Positions 7,732 to 14,104 of a stretch of 14,104 bases of DNA are shown piece after piece (positions within the stretch are counted from its first letter, which is position 1; each line of letters starts with the position of its first letter). The stretch is from Sphingobacterium sp. UBA1575 (GTDB lineage: Bacteria > Bacteroidota > Bacteroidia > Sphingobacteriales > Sphingobacteriaceae). The DNA is taken from assembly GCA_002322865.1 (NCBI GenBank), contig DCOH01000010.1, positions 57,072 to 71,175 of the forward strand. The letters run 5' to 3'. The position numbers were made by a program, and so were the translations under genes. Below the pieces are notes generated by a model that did not search any database, was not told where the DNA came from, and was given only the letters and a program-made list of their open reading frames with translations.

Positions 7732-7853
7732 ATTCCGTCATTGCGAGGAGGTACGACGAAGCAATCTTTAACCTAATCCAAAGATTGCTTCGTTCCTCGC
7801 AATGACGCAGGGCTCGCAATGACGTATCTCTCGCAATGACGTAGTACCCCCTA
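7729..7853. repeat. REP-like palindromic element, long form (copy 2)
   Basis: A long imperfect hairpin fills the gap between convergent pdxJ and lepB. The outer stem is 14 bp, cgtcattgcgagga (7736-7749) with 7794-7807. The inner stem is 14 bp, acgaagcaatcttt (7756-7769) with 7780-7793. A 6-nt bulge (7750-7755) separates them on the left arm, and the loop is 10 nt (7770-7779). The outer core is the same as in the element at 2129-2186, and both right flanks read gacgtRgtaccc. Both bounding genes end in TAG at its edges. It probably acts as a terminator for both genes. A reading frame across it encodes the HCEERSNL-type peptide often mis-called as protein. Confidence 0.88.
7796..7841 (+). repeat. 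Three 12-bp direct repeats with 17-bp period
   Basis: ctcgcaatgacg occurs identically at 7796-7807, 7813-7824 and 7830-7841, each start exactly 17 bases after the previous one. The first copy is part of the right arm of the hairpin; the other two have no left-arm partner. The 5-base spacers differ (caggg, tatct, then tagta after the last copy). Confidence 0.9.
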
Positions 7854-9281
7854 TTCTATCCCTTTAAAAATCCGGTTCCACCTGATCTTACTCAAGAAAG
7901 ATCCATCCTTATCCCAGCTCATCCAGGTAAACAACGCCTTTCCAACAATATGATCCTCCGGCACAAATCCCCATCCCCTAGAATCAGCTGAATTATGTCT
8001 ATTATCCCCCATCATCCAGTAATAATCCATCTTAAAGGTATAAATATCCGATTTCTGTCCATTAATATAATACCCATCCGCACGTTTCTCCAATTGATTC
8101 CCTTCATACACCGTAATCACTCTTTCATAAATAGGCGCTGAAAGGCTATCCAACTTCACAGAAGCCCCCTTCTTAGGCACCGTGATCGGGCCAAAATTAT
8201 CATAGTTCCAAACCGGACCATTCTGATAATGCGGGAAAGCATCACTCAACGCGTCCGTCGTTCCCTTCGGATAGATCAACTCCTCAAAACGCTTCACCTG
8301 TGGCCAGGTTCTCACCTGCTCTGCCTCTTCTTTAGTCATGTGGATCACATACAAGCCTTGATCAGGATTGGTATAATTCATATCCAACTCCAATCGCAAA
8401 TCCACCAACTTATTTAAATTCAATCCATTAGGATCTGTCTGAATAATATAATTGGTCTGAAACTCAGGCGAAGTATAAGCCTTCTCCCCATTCACAAATA
8501 AGGTCGCATCTTCCATGGAGATGGCATCTCCAGGCAATCCCACACAACGTTTGATGTAATTCTCTCTTTTATCGATTGGCCTATGCGTTTCTTCCGGGTA
8601 GTTGAAAACCACCACATCATTACGCTTGATTTCCTGAAAACCAGGAAGACGTTTGTAAGGGACCTTAATCAACTCCGAATATGCCTTGCCACCTGTAATC
8701 GGCATGGTATGATGCGCGAAAGGAAAAGCAATCGGCGTCATTGGCACACGAGGCCCATAATTCAACTTACTCACGAACAAAAAATCACCTACCAATAGGC
8801 TTCTCTCCATAGATCCCGAAGGGATCATGTACGCTTCGATCAAGAAACCACGGATCAACGTAGCGGCAACCGTAGCAAAAATGATCGCATCTGCCCATTC
8901 CCTACCCGTAGATTTCTTATAGGGATATTTCTTCTTGAATTCTTCGGTAGTGGATAAGCCTAAATATTTCGTATTTGGATCTCTTCCCCACATCGGAAGC
9001 ACAATGAACGGCACCAATACAGCCGCTGCATTTTCCCAGAACCTTCTCTTACCGAAAGCCTTAATAAAATTCAGGAAAAGATCGTAAAAGATGAACACAT
9101 TCACGATCGGCACAAACAACCAGATGATCCACCAAGTAGGTCTACCGACCAGTTGCGCCATGACGTATTGCCCATAAATAGGAACAATAGCTTCCCATCC
9201 CTGTTTTCCTGCCTTTCTATAAAGCAGATATAGGCCGTATAAAGACCCGATAACAAAAATGGCTAAGAATATATACCACAT
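7851..9281 (-). CDS. lepB: Signal peptidase I LepB with extra N-terminal membrane domain
   Basis: Inner-membrane serine/lysine endopeptidase that removes Sec and Tat signal peptides on the periplasmic face. Residues 1-98 form a multi-helix membrane region (start MWYIFLAIFVIGSLYGLYLL, then the WWIIWLFVPIVNVFIFYDLF segment) resembling DUF5684. Peptidase S26 follows: membrane anchor at about 130-148, catalytic S157 in IPSGSM, general base K244 in YIKRCVGLPGD, and box E GDNRHNSADSRGWGFVP from 425. The protein is 476 residues against 324 in E. coli; besides the N-terminal domain there is a long insertion between about 255 and 420, common in Bacteroidota homologues. It is last in the parA operon, starting 3 nt after dapB. 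Stop is TAG at the REP-like element. Confidence 0.95.
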   Translation of the reverse strand: MWYIFLAIFVIGSLYGLYLLYRKAGKQGWEAIVPIYGQYVMAQLVGRPTWWIIWLFVPIVNVFIFYDLFLNFIKAFGKRRFWENAAAVLVPFIVLPMWGRDPNTKYLGLSTTEEFKKKYPYKKSTGREWADAIIFATVAATLIRGFLIEAYMIPSGSMERSLLVGDFLFVSKLNYGPRVPMTPIAFPFAHHTMPITGGKAYSELIKVPYKRLPGFQEIKRNDVVVFNYPEETHRPIDKRENYIKRCVGLPGDAISMEDATLFVNGEKAYTSPEFQTNYIIQTDPNGLNLNKLVDLRLELDMNYTNPDQGLYVIHMTKEEAEQVRTWPQVKRFEELIYPKGTTDALSDAFPHYQNGPVWNYDNFGPITVPKKGASVKLDSLSAPIYERVITVYEGNQLEKRADGYYINGQKSDIYTFKMDYYWMMGDNRHNSADSRGWGFVPEDHIVGKALFTWMSWDKDGSFLSKIRWNRIFKGIE

Positions 9282-9284
9282 ATA

Positions 9285-10028
9285 TTAACTGTTAAAATCA
9301 AACATTTCTGTAACCTGGAAAAACCCTTTTTTCCCTTGTAGCCACTCGGCAGCAATCACTGCACCGAGGGCAAATCCTTCACGGCTATGCGCCGTATGTT
9401 TAAACTCGATCTGATCCACTTCCGAACTATACAACACGGTATGCGTTCCTGGAACCTCTTCGATGCGTAAACTTTCGATCAACAACTCATCAGGCTTGGC
9501 GATCACTTCCTCGCCAGAACCTTCCACCGAGTTTACCCAGGAGTTCTTCTGGTCCACTTCGCCAAGGATCCCCTCGGCAATGGTGATAGCAGTTCCGCTA
9601 GGAGCATCCAATTTATGGATGTGGTGGATCTCCTCTACCTGAACATCATATTGTTTGTAAGGATTGATCGCCTTCGCCAACATCTTATTGATATGGAAGA
9701 AAACATTCACCCCAATACTAAAATTAGAACCATATAATAGGGATTGGTCGCTAGAAAGTGTAATTTGTTTCACTTCTTCTAAATTTTCATACCAACCCGT
9801 TGTCCCCACGACGATTGGAAGGTTGGCTTCAAAGCATAAACTGATGTTATCCAGGGCCGCATGCGGAGTACTGAAATCAATAGCCACATCAGCATCCTCA
9901 ATATCTTCCAGCTCGATGGATTCGCGATTTTGCTCATCAACGATCAACACGACTTCATGGCCTCTTTTGAGCGCGAAGCGTTCGATCAGTTGCCCCATTT
10001 TTCCGTAACCCAATAAAACGATTTTCAT
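9285..10028 (-). CDS. dapB: 4-hydroxy-tetrahydrodipicolinate reductase DapB
   Basis: Reduces 4-hydroxy-tetrahydrodipicolinate to tetrahydrodipicolinate with NAD(P)H in the diaminopimelate branch, supplying lysine and peptidoglycan precursor. The 247-residue protein shows the N-terminal nucleotide-binding motif LGYGKMG (6-12), GTTGW (75-79) and the catalytic segment EEIHHIHKLDAPSGTA (132-147), in which H135 and K139 correspond to His159 and Lys163 of the E. coli enzyme. Slightly shorter than E. coli DapB (273) because of a compressed region after the first strand-helix. Lies 19 nt after the DUF5683 start-side neighbour's stop and 3 nt before lepB; its start is preceded by A/T-rich sequence with no Shine-Dalgarno. 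No substrate-pathway partner (dapA) is present. Confidence 0.95.
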   Translation of the reverse strand: MKIVLLGYGKMGQLIERFALKRGHEVVLIVDEQNRESIELEDIEDADVAIDFSTPHAALDNISLCFEANLPIVVGTTGWYENLEEVKQITLSSDQSLLYGSNFSIGVNVFFHINKMLAKAINPYKQYDVQVEEIHHIHKLDAPSGTAITIAEGILGEVDQKNSWVNSVEGSGEEVIAKPDELLIESLRIEEVPGTHTVLYSSEVDQIEFKHTAHSREGFALGAVIAAEWLQGKKGFFQVTEMFDFNS

Positions 10029-10047
10029 ATTTAAATTGGTTAATATT

Positions 10048-10818
10048 TTATTTTAACGTAAAAGTCATCTTGATACCCGGAGCGAACATGCTCTTTCCAG
10101 AAAAACCATTCATGCCCAGGGCATAGGAATTGGTCGGCATAAAGGTTGGTGACATTTTAAAGGAAAGGTCGTCACTCACGTTCCAACGGTTCTTAAGGAT
10201 GGAGTCTACATAGGCTTCCACGATATTCAAACCGTACCAGCCCAAGGTAACCAATACCGTAAGGTCTCGGTTTCGGCGGCCATAGTCCTTGAATTTGACC
10301 AAACCCGCAACATCCCAGTTGCTTTCTAGCCCTAAGACCCCATTCGATGGTTGTCCTTCTTTTGCCCTATACTGTAGTTCATCCAGGAATAGCTTATAAT
10401 ACCATTGCCAGTAATCAAACACGAAATAGGAAGCTACAAAACCCCCATAGATCACCGGGACCTTGATCCACCATAACCCTTGGTTGGTATATTGTCCCCA
10501 ACCGGGTAGGATCATGGATCTCTTCCAGGCAACACGGGTCAGACGTTCGATCTCCAAACGGGCCGAATCCTTTAAAATATCCTTGTAATAATATTTCGCG
10601 CGTTCCTTTTCCGCCTTTTCTCGCGCCTTACGCTCTGCTCGGGTTTCTTTTTTGGTCGTATCCTGTTGAGCAACCGATTTTAGCGTGTCCTGCGGATCGA
10701 TCTTTTTCGTTGTATCCTGTAAAACGACCTTTTTGGTAGCCGGAATGCTGTCTCTTTTCTGTCCATAAACCAGGTTTATAGCCAACAACAATCCCAATAG
10801 CAAGATAATCCTTTGCAT
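10048..10818 (-). CDS. DUF5683 family exported or membrane protein
   Basis: Function unknown. The N-terminal MQRIILLLGLLLAINLVYGQ is a signal peptide or anchor. A polar linker rich in Lys, Glu and Asp-Thr-Thr repeats follows (about 22-75, with QDTTKK twice and RAERKAREKAEKERAK, likely coiled coil). The DUF5683 core then starts at about 95 with SMILPGWGQYTNQGLWWIKV and two or three hydrophobic segments (VIYGGFVASYFVF, LTVLVTLGWYGLNIV). I prefer the ATG at 10818: its A overlaps the parB stop (TAATG), giving 256 residues. An in-frame TTG at 10824 would add two residues. This family is often found directly after parB in Bacteroidota, so a link to chromosome segregation or envelope growth is conceivable but unproven. 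Confidence 0.85.
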   Translation of the reverse strand: MQRIILLLGLLLAINLVYGQKRDSIPATKKVVLQDTTKKIDPQDTLKSVAQQDTTKKETRAERKAREKAEKERAKYYYKDILKDSARLEIERLTRVAWKRSMILPGWGQYTNQGLWWIKVPVIYGGFVASYFVFDYWQWYYKLFLDELQYRAKEGQPSNGVLGLESNWDVAGLVKFKDYGRRNRDLTVLVTLGWYGLNIVEAYVDSILKNRWNVSDDLSFKMSPTFMPTNSYALGMNGFSGKSMFAPGIKMTFTLK

Positions 10819-11738
10819 TACCAATCAAGTAATTCTAAAATACGGCTTAAATCATCTTCGGAATCAAAAGGAATTTCAATGGCTCCTTTTCCTTTGGTAG
10901 ATTTCACATTCAGTTTAACGCGGGTAGCGAATTTGGAAGCCAGATCATCCTCAATTTTTTGGTATTGGAATGTCAATGCTTTTTCTTTCTTACCCTTCTG
11001 TTTTTTATCCTTGGCTTGTTGCACTTCACGAACCAATTGTTCGGCGGTACGTACAGAAAGACCTTTCTCTACAATCTCCTTAAAGATATACAGCTGTTTG
11101 TCCACTTCGCCAACATTGATCAATGCGCGGGCATGACCCATAGTCAGATCACCATCGCGGATGGCTGCCTGAATCACCGGAGGTAATTTCAACAGACGCA
11201 GGTAGTTGGTTACTGTTGACCTGTTTTTGGAAACACGGTCGCCCAGTTCTTCCTGTTTAAGGCTGCATTCCTCGATCATCCGCTGGAAACTCAACGCAAT
11301 CTCAATCGCATTCAGGTTTTCCCGTTGTATATTTTCGATCAAGGCCATCTCCAACATCTGTTGGTCATTGGCAGTACGTACGTAAGCAGGGATCTCCGTG
11401 ATACCCGCCAGTTTGGAAGCACGTAATCTACGCTCTCCACTGATCAATTGGTATTCGTTTTTCGCGACTTGGCGTACGGTGATTGGCTGAATAAGCCCTT
11501 GAACTTCTATGGATTCCGACAATTCCCTCAGCGCTTGCTCATCAAAATCAGTACGTGGCTGAAAAGGGTTGATGGATATTTGGTCTACTTTGATAAAATT
11601 GATACTACCAGCCGGACTGGTAGACGGTTTCGCTGCAGGAACTTCAGCAGGCGTATTCTTTGCAATTCCGATATCATCTTGCTGCAATAAAGCGCCTAAT
11701 CCTTTTCCCAATCCTGTTTTCCGCTGTAATGCTGCCAT
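10818..11738 (-). CDS. parB: Chromosome partitioning protein ParB (Spo0J)
   Basis: Binds centromere-like parS sites, spreads as a CTP-dependent clamp and works with ParA to segregate newly replicated origins. The 306-residue protein has the family order: a short N-terminal ParA-stimulating segment (QRKTGLGKGLGALL at 5-18), a variable Ala/Pro/Ser linker to about 44, the nucleotide-binding ParB/Srx domain with NPFQPR (57-62), GERRLRASK (101-109) and ENIQREN (135-141), a helix-turn-helix region at about 163-183 (EELGDRVSKNRSTVTNYL), and a Lys-rich linker before the C-terminal dimerisation domain ending LLDW. It starts 1 nt after parA and its stop overlaps the next start, so translation is probably coupled. 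No site resembling the common parS consensus (TGTTTCACGTGAAACA) was found in the window by eye. Confidence 0.96.
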   Translation of the reverse strand: MAALQRKTGLGKGLGALLQQDDIGIAKNTPAEVPAAKPSTSPAGSINFIKVDQISINPFQPRTDFDEQALRELSESIEVQGLIQPITVRQVAKNEYQLISGERRLRASKLAGITEIPAYVRTANDQQMLEMALIENIQRENLNAIEIALSFQRMIEECSLKQEELGDRVSKNRSTVTNYLRLLKLPPVIQAAIRDGDLTMGHARALINVGEVDKQLYIFKEIVEKGLSVRTAEQLVREVQQAKDKKQKGKKEKALTFQYQKIEDDLASKFATRVKLNVKSTKGKGAIEIPFDSEDDLSRILELLDW

Positions 11739-11739
11739 A

Positions 11740-12537
11740 TTATGCTGTTACTGTTTGCGTATTTTCTTTTAATAATCCGTTTTTCTCTAATATTTCCCGA
11801 GCAAGGTTCAGGTAATTGATCGCTCCTTTGCAGGAAGCATCGTGCATGATAACCGAAATACCGAAGCTTGGTGCTTCACTCAATCGGGTGTTACGTTGAA
11901 TGATCGTATCGAATACCAGATCATGGAAATGTGTCCTTACCTCTTCCACCACTTGGTTGGATAGGCGCAGACGCACATCATACATGGTCAATAGGATTCC
12001 TTCGATCTCCAACGACGTATTCAACCTATTCTGAACGATTTTGATCGTATTCAATAGTTTACCCAATCCTTCCAAGGCAAAATACTCACATTGAACAGGG
12101 ATAATCACCGAATCAGAAGCGGTTAGGGCATTGATGGTGATCAAACCTAACGATGGTGAACAGTCGATGATGATAAAATCGTATTCATCTTTCAGGCTAT
12201 CTAACACACGTTTCATCTTATACTCCCGCTCTTCCAGGTTGATCATCTCGATCTCCGCACCGACCAGGTCGATATGCGCCGGAAGAAGGTCCAGATTTGG
12301 CGTGTCGGTATGTTGAACGGCTTCTTTTGGATCTAAGTCATTGATCAAGCATTCGTAGATGCTTGCTTTGATGCCACGCGGATCAAAACCAATCCCCGAA
12401 GTAGAGTTTGCCTGAGGATCTGCATCCACTAGCAACGTCTTGTATTCTAGAACGGCTAAACTTGCTGCAAGATTGATAGAAGTTGTCGTTTTACCTACTC
12501 CCCCTTTTTGATTGGCTATGGCAATAACTTTTCCCAT
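11740..12537 (-). CDS. parA: Chromosome partitioning ATPase ParA (Soj)
   Basis: Deviant Walker ATPase that dimerises on nucleoid DNA with ATP and is released by ParB, moving origin regions apart. The 265-residue size and lack of an N-terminal DNA-binding domain fit the chromosomal Soj type. Seen directly: deviant Walker A KGGVGKTT (11-18) with both lysines, Walker A' VDADPQAN (37-44, D40), and Walker B FIIIDCSPS with D125. The start is unusually well supported: GAGGA lies at 12550-12546, 8 nt before the ATG, one of few true Shine-Dalgarno sites in the window. First gene of the five-gene operon ending with lepB. The 215-nt gap upstream is divergent and carries a 14-bp palindrome. Confidence 0.96.
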   Translation of the reverse strand: MGKVIAIANQKGGVGKTTTSINLAASLAVLEYKTLLVDADPQANSTSGIGFDPRGIKASIYECLINDLDPKEAVQHTDTPNLDLLPAHIDLVGAEIEMINLEEREYKMKRVLDSLKDEYDFIIIDCSPSLGLITINALTASDSVIIPVQCEYFALEGLGKLLNTIKIVQNRLNTSLEIEGILLTMYDVRLRLSNQVVEEVRTHFHDLVFDTIIQRNTRLSEAPSFGISVIMHDASCKGAINYLNLAREILEKNGLLKENTQTVTA

Positions 12538-12579
12538 TGTGTAATTCCTCGATTATGAAAACTAATTTTGAAGCGTCCT

Positions 12580-12593
12580 GATGGACGTCCATC
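12580..12593. promoter_or_regulatory. 14-bp perfect palindrome upstream of parA, possible operator
   Basis: GATGGACGTCCATC is a perfect dyad centred on ACGT, 43-56 bp before the parA start, within the divergent gap between parA and the FMN reductase gene. It could be a site for a dimeric regulator, or a ParB-related site, though it does not match the common parS sequence. No function can be assigned from the sequence. Confidence 0.4.
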
Positions 12594-12645
12594 GCAAAAT
12601 AACATACTGCATCGATATATGATAATTAAATGATGTTAAATTTGC

Positions 12646-12653
12646 TACTTTTG
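12646..12653 (+). promoter_or_regulatory. Candidate -7 promoter element for the FMN reductase gene
   Basis: TACTTTTG matches TAnnTTTG exactly, about 100 nt before the ATG at 12753; another match, TAAATTTG, lies at 12637-12644. No TTTG sits at the proper -33 distance for either. The leader that would result has a short stem, ATCCTG (12659-12664) with CAGGAT (12676-12681), and no recognisable riboswitch. Confidence 0.3.
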
Positions 12654-12752
12654 GACTTATCCTGCACATAACGCTCAGGATGCTAAGATACAAAAAATAG
12701 ATTTAGGTAAGGATATCTATCTAACATGCTTTTTATAAGTAACATATAAACA

Positions 12753-13274
12753 ATGAATTTAATTATATCCGGAACGAATAGAAAACATGCCAACTCCCTT
12801 AAGGTGGCAAAATTTTACCAAAAAGAGCTCGCAAACCGCGGCGAAGAGTTCCAAATCCTGTCGATGGAAGAGCTACCCGGCAACCTGATGGAGACGGATC
12901 TTTTCGGGAAACGTTCGGAGGAATTTGCAGCTATACAGCAGCAGGTTTTTGATGCGGATAAATTTATATTTATCATCCCTGAGTACAATGGAAGCTACCC
13001 GGGCGTGCTGAAATTATTCATTGATGCCTGCGCTTTTCCAAGTAGTTTTTACCATAAGAAAGCGGTATTGGTAGGGGTTTCTTCCGGGAAATATGGAAAC
13101 ATCCGTGGTGTAGATCATTTTACGGGGGTTTGCAATTACCTGCGCATGCATGTATTGCCTCTGAAGATCCATATCCCCCATATCCAATCTGAATTGGATG
13201 AGCAATTGAATTTCCATGATCCCTTGACCTTAAAGTTCATCAACGAACAGCTGGATGAGATCATTAAATACTAA
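12753..13274 (+). CDS. NADPH-dependent FMN reductase family protein
   Basis: Small cytoplasmic flavodoxin-fold oxidoreductase of the NADPH-dependent FMN reductase family (PF03358), which includes azoreductases, chromate or quinone reductases and flavin donors for monooxygenases; the substrate is not predictable. The 173-residue protein starts with a beta strand and phosphate-binding loop for FMN (LIISGTNRKHANSLKVA), has the family motif PEYNGSYPGVLKLFIDA at about 76-92, and a second flavin-contact loop GVSSGKYGNIRG. The start is the only plausible one, with A/T-rich sequence upstream (acatataaaca) and no Shine-Dalgarno. It is divergent from parA and 54 nt upstream of the DUF1080 lipoprotein gene; the two may be cotranscribed, but no shared pathway is evident. 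Its stop codon lies inside the first unit of a short direct repeat. Confidence 0.9.
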   Translation: MNLIISGTNRKHANSLKVAKFYQKELANRGEEFQILSMEELPGNLMETDLFGKRSEEFAAIQQQVFDADKFIFIIPEYNGSYPGVLKLFIDACAFPSSFYHKKAVLVGVSSGKYGNIRGVDHFTGVCNYLRMHVLPLKIHIPHIQSELDEQLNFHDPLTLKFINEQLDEIIKY

Positions 13275-13302
13275 GCCTTTAGGGTTATTAAACACTAAGC
13301 CT
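13263..13302 (+). repeat. Short direct repeat spanning the FMN reductase stop codon
   Basis: attaaatactaagcct (13263-13278) and attaaacactaagcct (13287-13302) agree at 15 of 16 bases with a 24-bp period. The first unit contains the last codons and TAA stop of the FMN reductase gene, so the second looks like a tandem duplication of the gene end in the 54-nt gap. Confidence 0.8.
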
Positions 13303-13328
13303 GAAATGGTTTAAAAAAATCTAAGTTT

Positions 13329-14021
13329 ATGAAGCTTTTACAATCACTAGGAATACTTGCTTTGGCCGTATTTACGGGATGCCAATCTGGTCCAAATGCC
13401 CAATCGGACAACAGCTTCTTCACTGGGAAGGATCTGAGCGGGTTTCATGTGTTCAATCAGGGCAATGAACCATCCAAATGGAAGGTGGTGAATGGGGAGA
13501 TCATTTGCGACCCTAAGGGGTCGGGTGTTTTCGGCGATCTGATCACGGATAAGGAATATGAAAATTTTGAACTGGATTTTGAGTGGAAGGTTGGAAAAGG
13601 CGGGAATTCCGGTGTATTCATCAATGTAAAGGAAGATTCAAGCTTTGCAGCCACCTTTGCTACAGGATTGGAAATGCAACTGCTGGATAATGCGAATGCG
13701 GAGCCTAGGCATCAAGTGGATTCTACGCATTGGGCAGGATGTTTATATGCCGTGGAATGTATCGGCAGTAACTCCAAGCCAAAGCCTTTCGGAGAATGGA
13801 ATAAGGGTAAGATCAGACAGAAGGATGGCGAGGTTACTTTCTGGCTGAACGATAAGATTACTTTTCAGGAAAACGTGACAACAGAGGCGTTTAAAGAGAA
13901 GGTTGCTACGACGAACATGAAGAATTACCCAAGCTTTGGAACGTTTAGAAAGGGAAAAATCGCCTTCCAGAACCATACAGATTCCGTAGGATTCCGGAAT
14001 TTAAGGTTAAAAGAATTATAG
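13329..14021 (+). CDS. DUF1080 (3-keto-disaccharide hydrolase-like) lipoprotein
   Basis: Envelope lipoprotein of the DUF1080 family (PF06439), a concanavalin/LamG-like beta-sandwich whose name comes from members hydrolysing 3-keto-glycosides; most members have no tested activity. The signal peptide MKLLQSLGILALAVFTGC ends in a lipobox-like FTGC, with lipidation expected on C18; Phe at -3 is unusual. The domain covers about 30-230 with recognisable family stretches: GGNSGVFINV, GLEMQLLDN, GCLYAVE, GEWNKGKI, FWLND and the C-terminal IAFQNHTDSVGFRNLRLKEL. The 230-residue length is normal for a single domain. The start is chosen for the signal peptide; there is no Shine-Dalgarno. TAG stop. A catalytic role in 3-keto-sugar breakdown is possible but not supported by neighbours. 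Confidence 0.9.
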   Translation: MKLLQSLGILALAVFTGCQSGPNAQSDNSFFTGKDLSGFHVFNQGNEPSKWKVVNGEIICDPKGSGVFGDLITDKEYENFELDFEWKVGKGGNSGVFINVKEDSSFAATFATGLEMQLLDNANAEPRHQVDSTHWAGCLYAVECIGSNSKPKPFGEWNKGKIRQKDGEVTFWLNDKITFQENVTTEAFKEKVATTNMKNYPSFGTFRKGKIAFQNHTDSVGFRNLRLKEL

Positions 14022-14033
14022 TTGTATATTTAT

Positions 14034-14067
14034 GCAGCTTGTTTATAGAGGCAGCTTGTTTTTATAG
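14034..14067 (+). repeat. Short direct repeat downstream of the DUF1080 gene
   Basis: gcagcttgtttatag (14034-14048) recurs as gcagcttgtttttatag (14051-14067), offset 17 bases, with two extra T in the second copy. The remaining bases to the window end hold no open gene that I can support; a tiny atac/gtat stem is too weak to call a terminator. Confidence 0.65.
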
Positions 14068-14104
14068 ATAGGTTCGAAGTAATACCATACTGAAAGTATA
14101 CTAA

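Noticed and set aside
7613..7819. Minus-strand 68-codon reading frame through the REP-like element
   Set aside because: It overlaps pdxJ antisense and consists of palindrome-derived HCEERSNL-type sequence; better explained by the repeat.
9285..10028. Functional link between dapB (lysine synthesis) and the nearby 2-oxoadipate pair (lysine breakdown)
   Set aside because: They are in separate transcription units more than 3 kb apart, and dapB has its own conserved operon context.
10819..10824. TTG start for the DUF5683 gene giving two extra residues
   Set aside because: The ATG at 10818 overlapping the parB stop (TAATG) is a standard coupling arrangement and gives a normal signal peptide.
12538..12752. 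parS site near parAB
   Set aside because: No sequence close to TGTTTCACGTGAAACA, and no CACGTG core, was found by eye; the GATGGACGTCCATC dyad is different and is reported only as a palindrome.
12753..14021. 3-keto-sugar pathway formed by the FMN reductase and DUF1080 genes
   Set aside because: Known 3-keto-glycoside pathways use Gfo/Idh or GMC-type oxidoreductases; a small FMN reductase family protein does not fit, so adjacency alone is not enough.

Overview
The window looks like a chromosomal segment of a Bacteroidota bacterium, most likely Sphingobacteriaceae (Sphingobacterium or Pedobacter type). The reasons are the gene families (DUF2911, DUF5683, DUF1080, a signal peptidase I with an extra N-terminal membrane region), the parA-parB-DUF5683-dapB-lepB gene order, start sites mostly preceded by A/T-rich sequence instead of strong Shine-Dalgarno sites, and several matches to the Bacteroidota -7 promoter element TAnnTTTG. 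The assignment rests on recognising families by eye, not on a database search. No tRNA, rRNA, insertion sequence, phage gene or CRISPR array was seen. The window is gene-dense and has no gene-free stretch over 300 bases.

Layout: (1) positions 1-1145 hold the 3' part of a FucP-type sugar MFS transporter, closed by a strong intrinsic terminator. (2) 1274-2128 is an exported DUF2911 protein. (3) On the minus strand, a DUF1338/HglS-like 2-oxoadipate dioxygenase/decarboxylase (6017 to 5112) is followed after 4 nt by a large YdiJ-like FAD/4Fe-4S dehydrogenase (5107 to 2183). (4) cdaA, the c-di-AMP synthase (6916 to 6122), lies divergent from pdxJ (7012-7731), which makes pyridoxine 5'-phosphate. 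(5) A tightly packed minus-strand operon runs parA-parB-DUF5683-dapB-lepB (12537 to 7851), with gaps of 1 nt, a 1-nt overlap, 29 nt and 3 nt. (6) Divergent from it are an NADPH-dependent FMN reductase family protein (12753-13274) and a DUF1080 lipoprotein (13329-14021).

The two most interesting points are these. First, the HglS-like and YdiJ-like genes are adjacent and apparently translationally coupled. In Pseudomonas putida lysine catabolism, HglS converts 2-oxoadipate to D-2-hydroxyglutarate and YdiJ oxidises that to 2-oxoglutarate. Here the two consecutive steps appear as a compact two-gene operon with a short form of HglS. Second, two members of one REP-like palindromic family (core CGTCATTGCGAGGA) sit between convergent gene pairs. 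They abut the stop codons so closely that three of the four flanking genes end in a TAG at the element edge. The longer copy also carries three 12-bp direct repeats at an exact 17-bp period.
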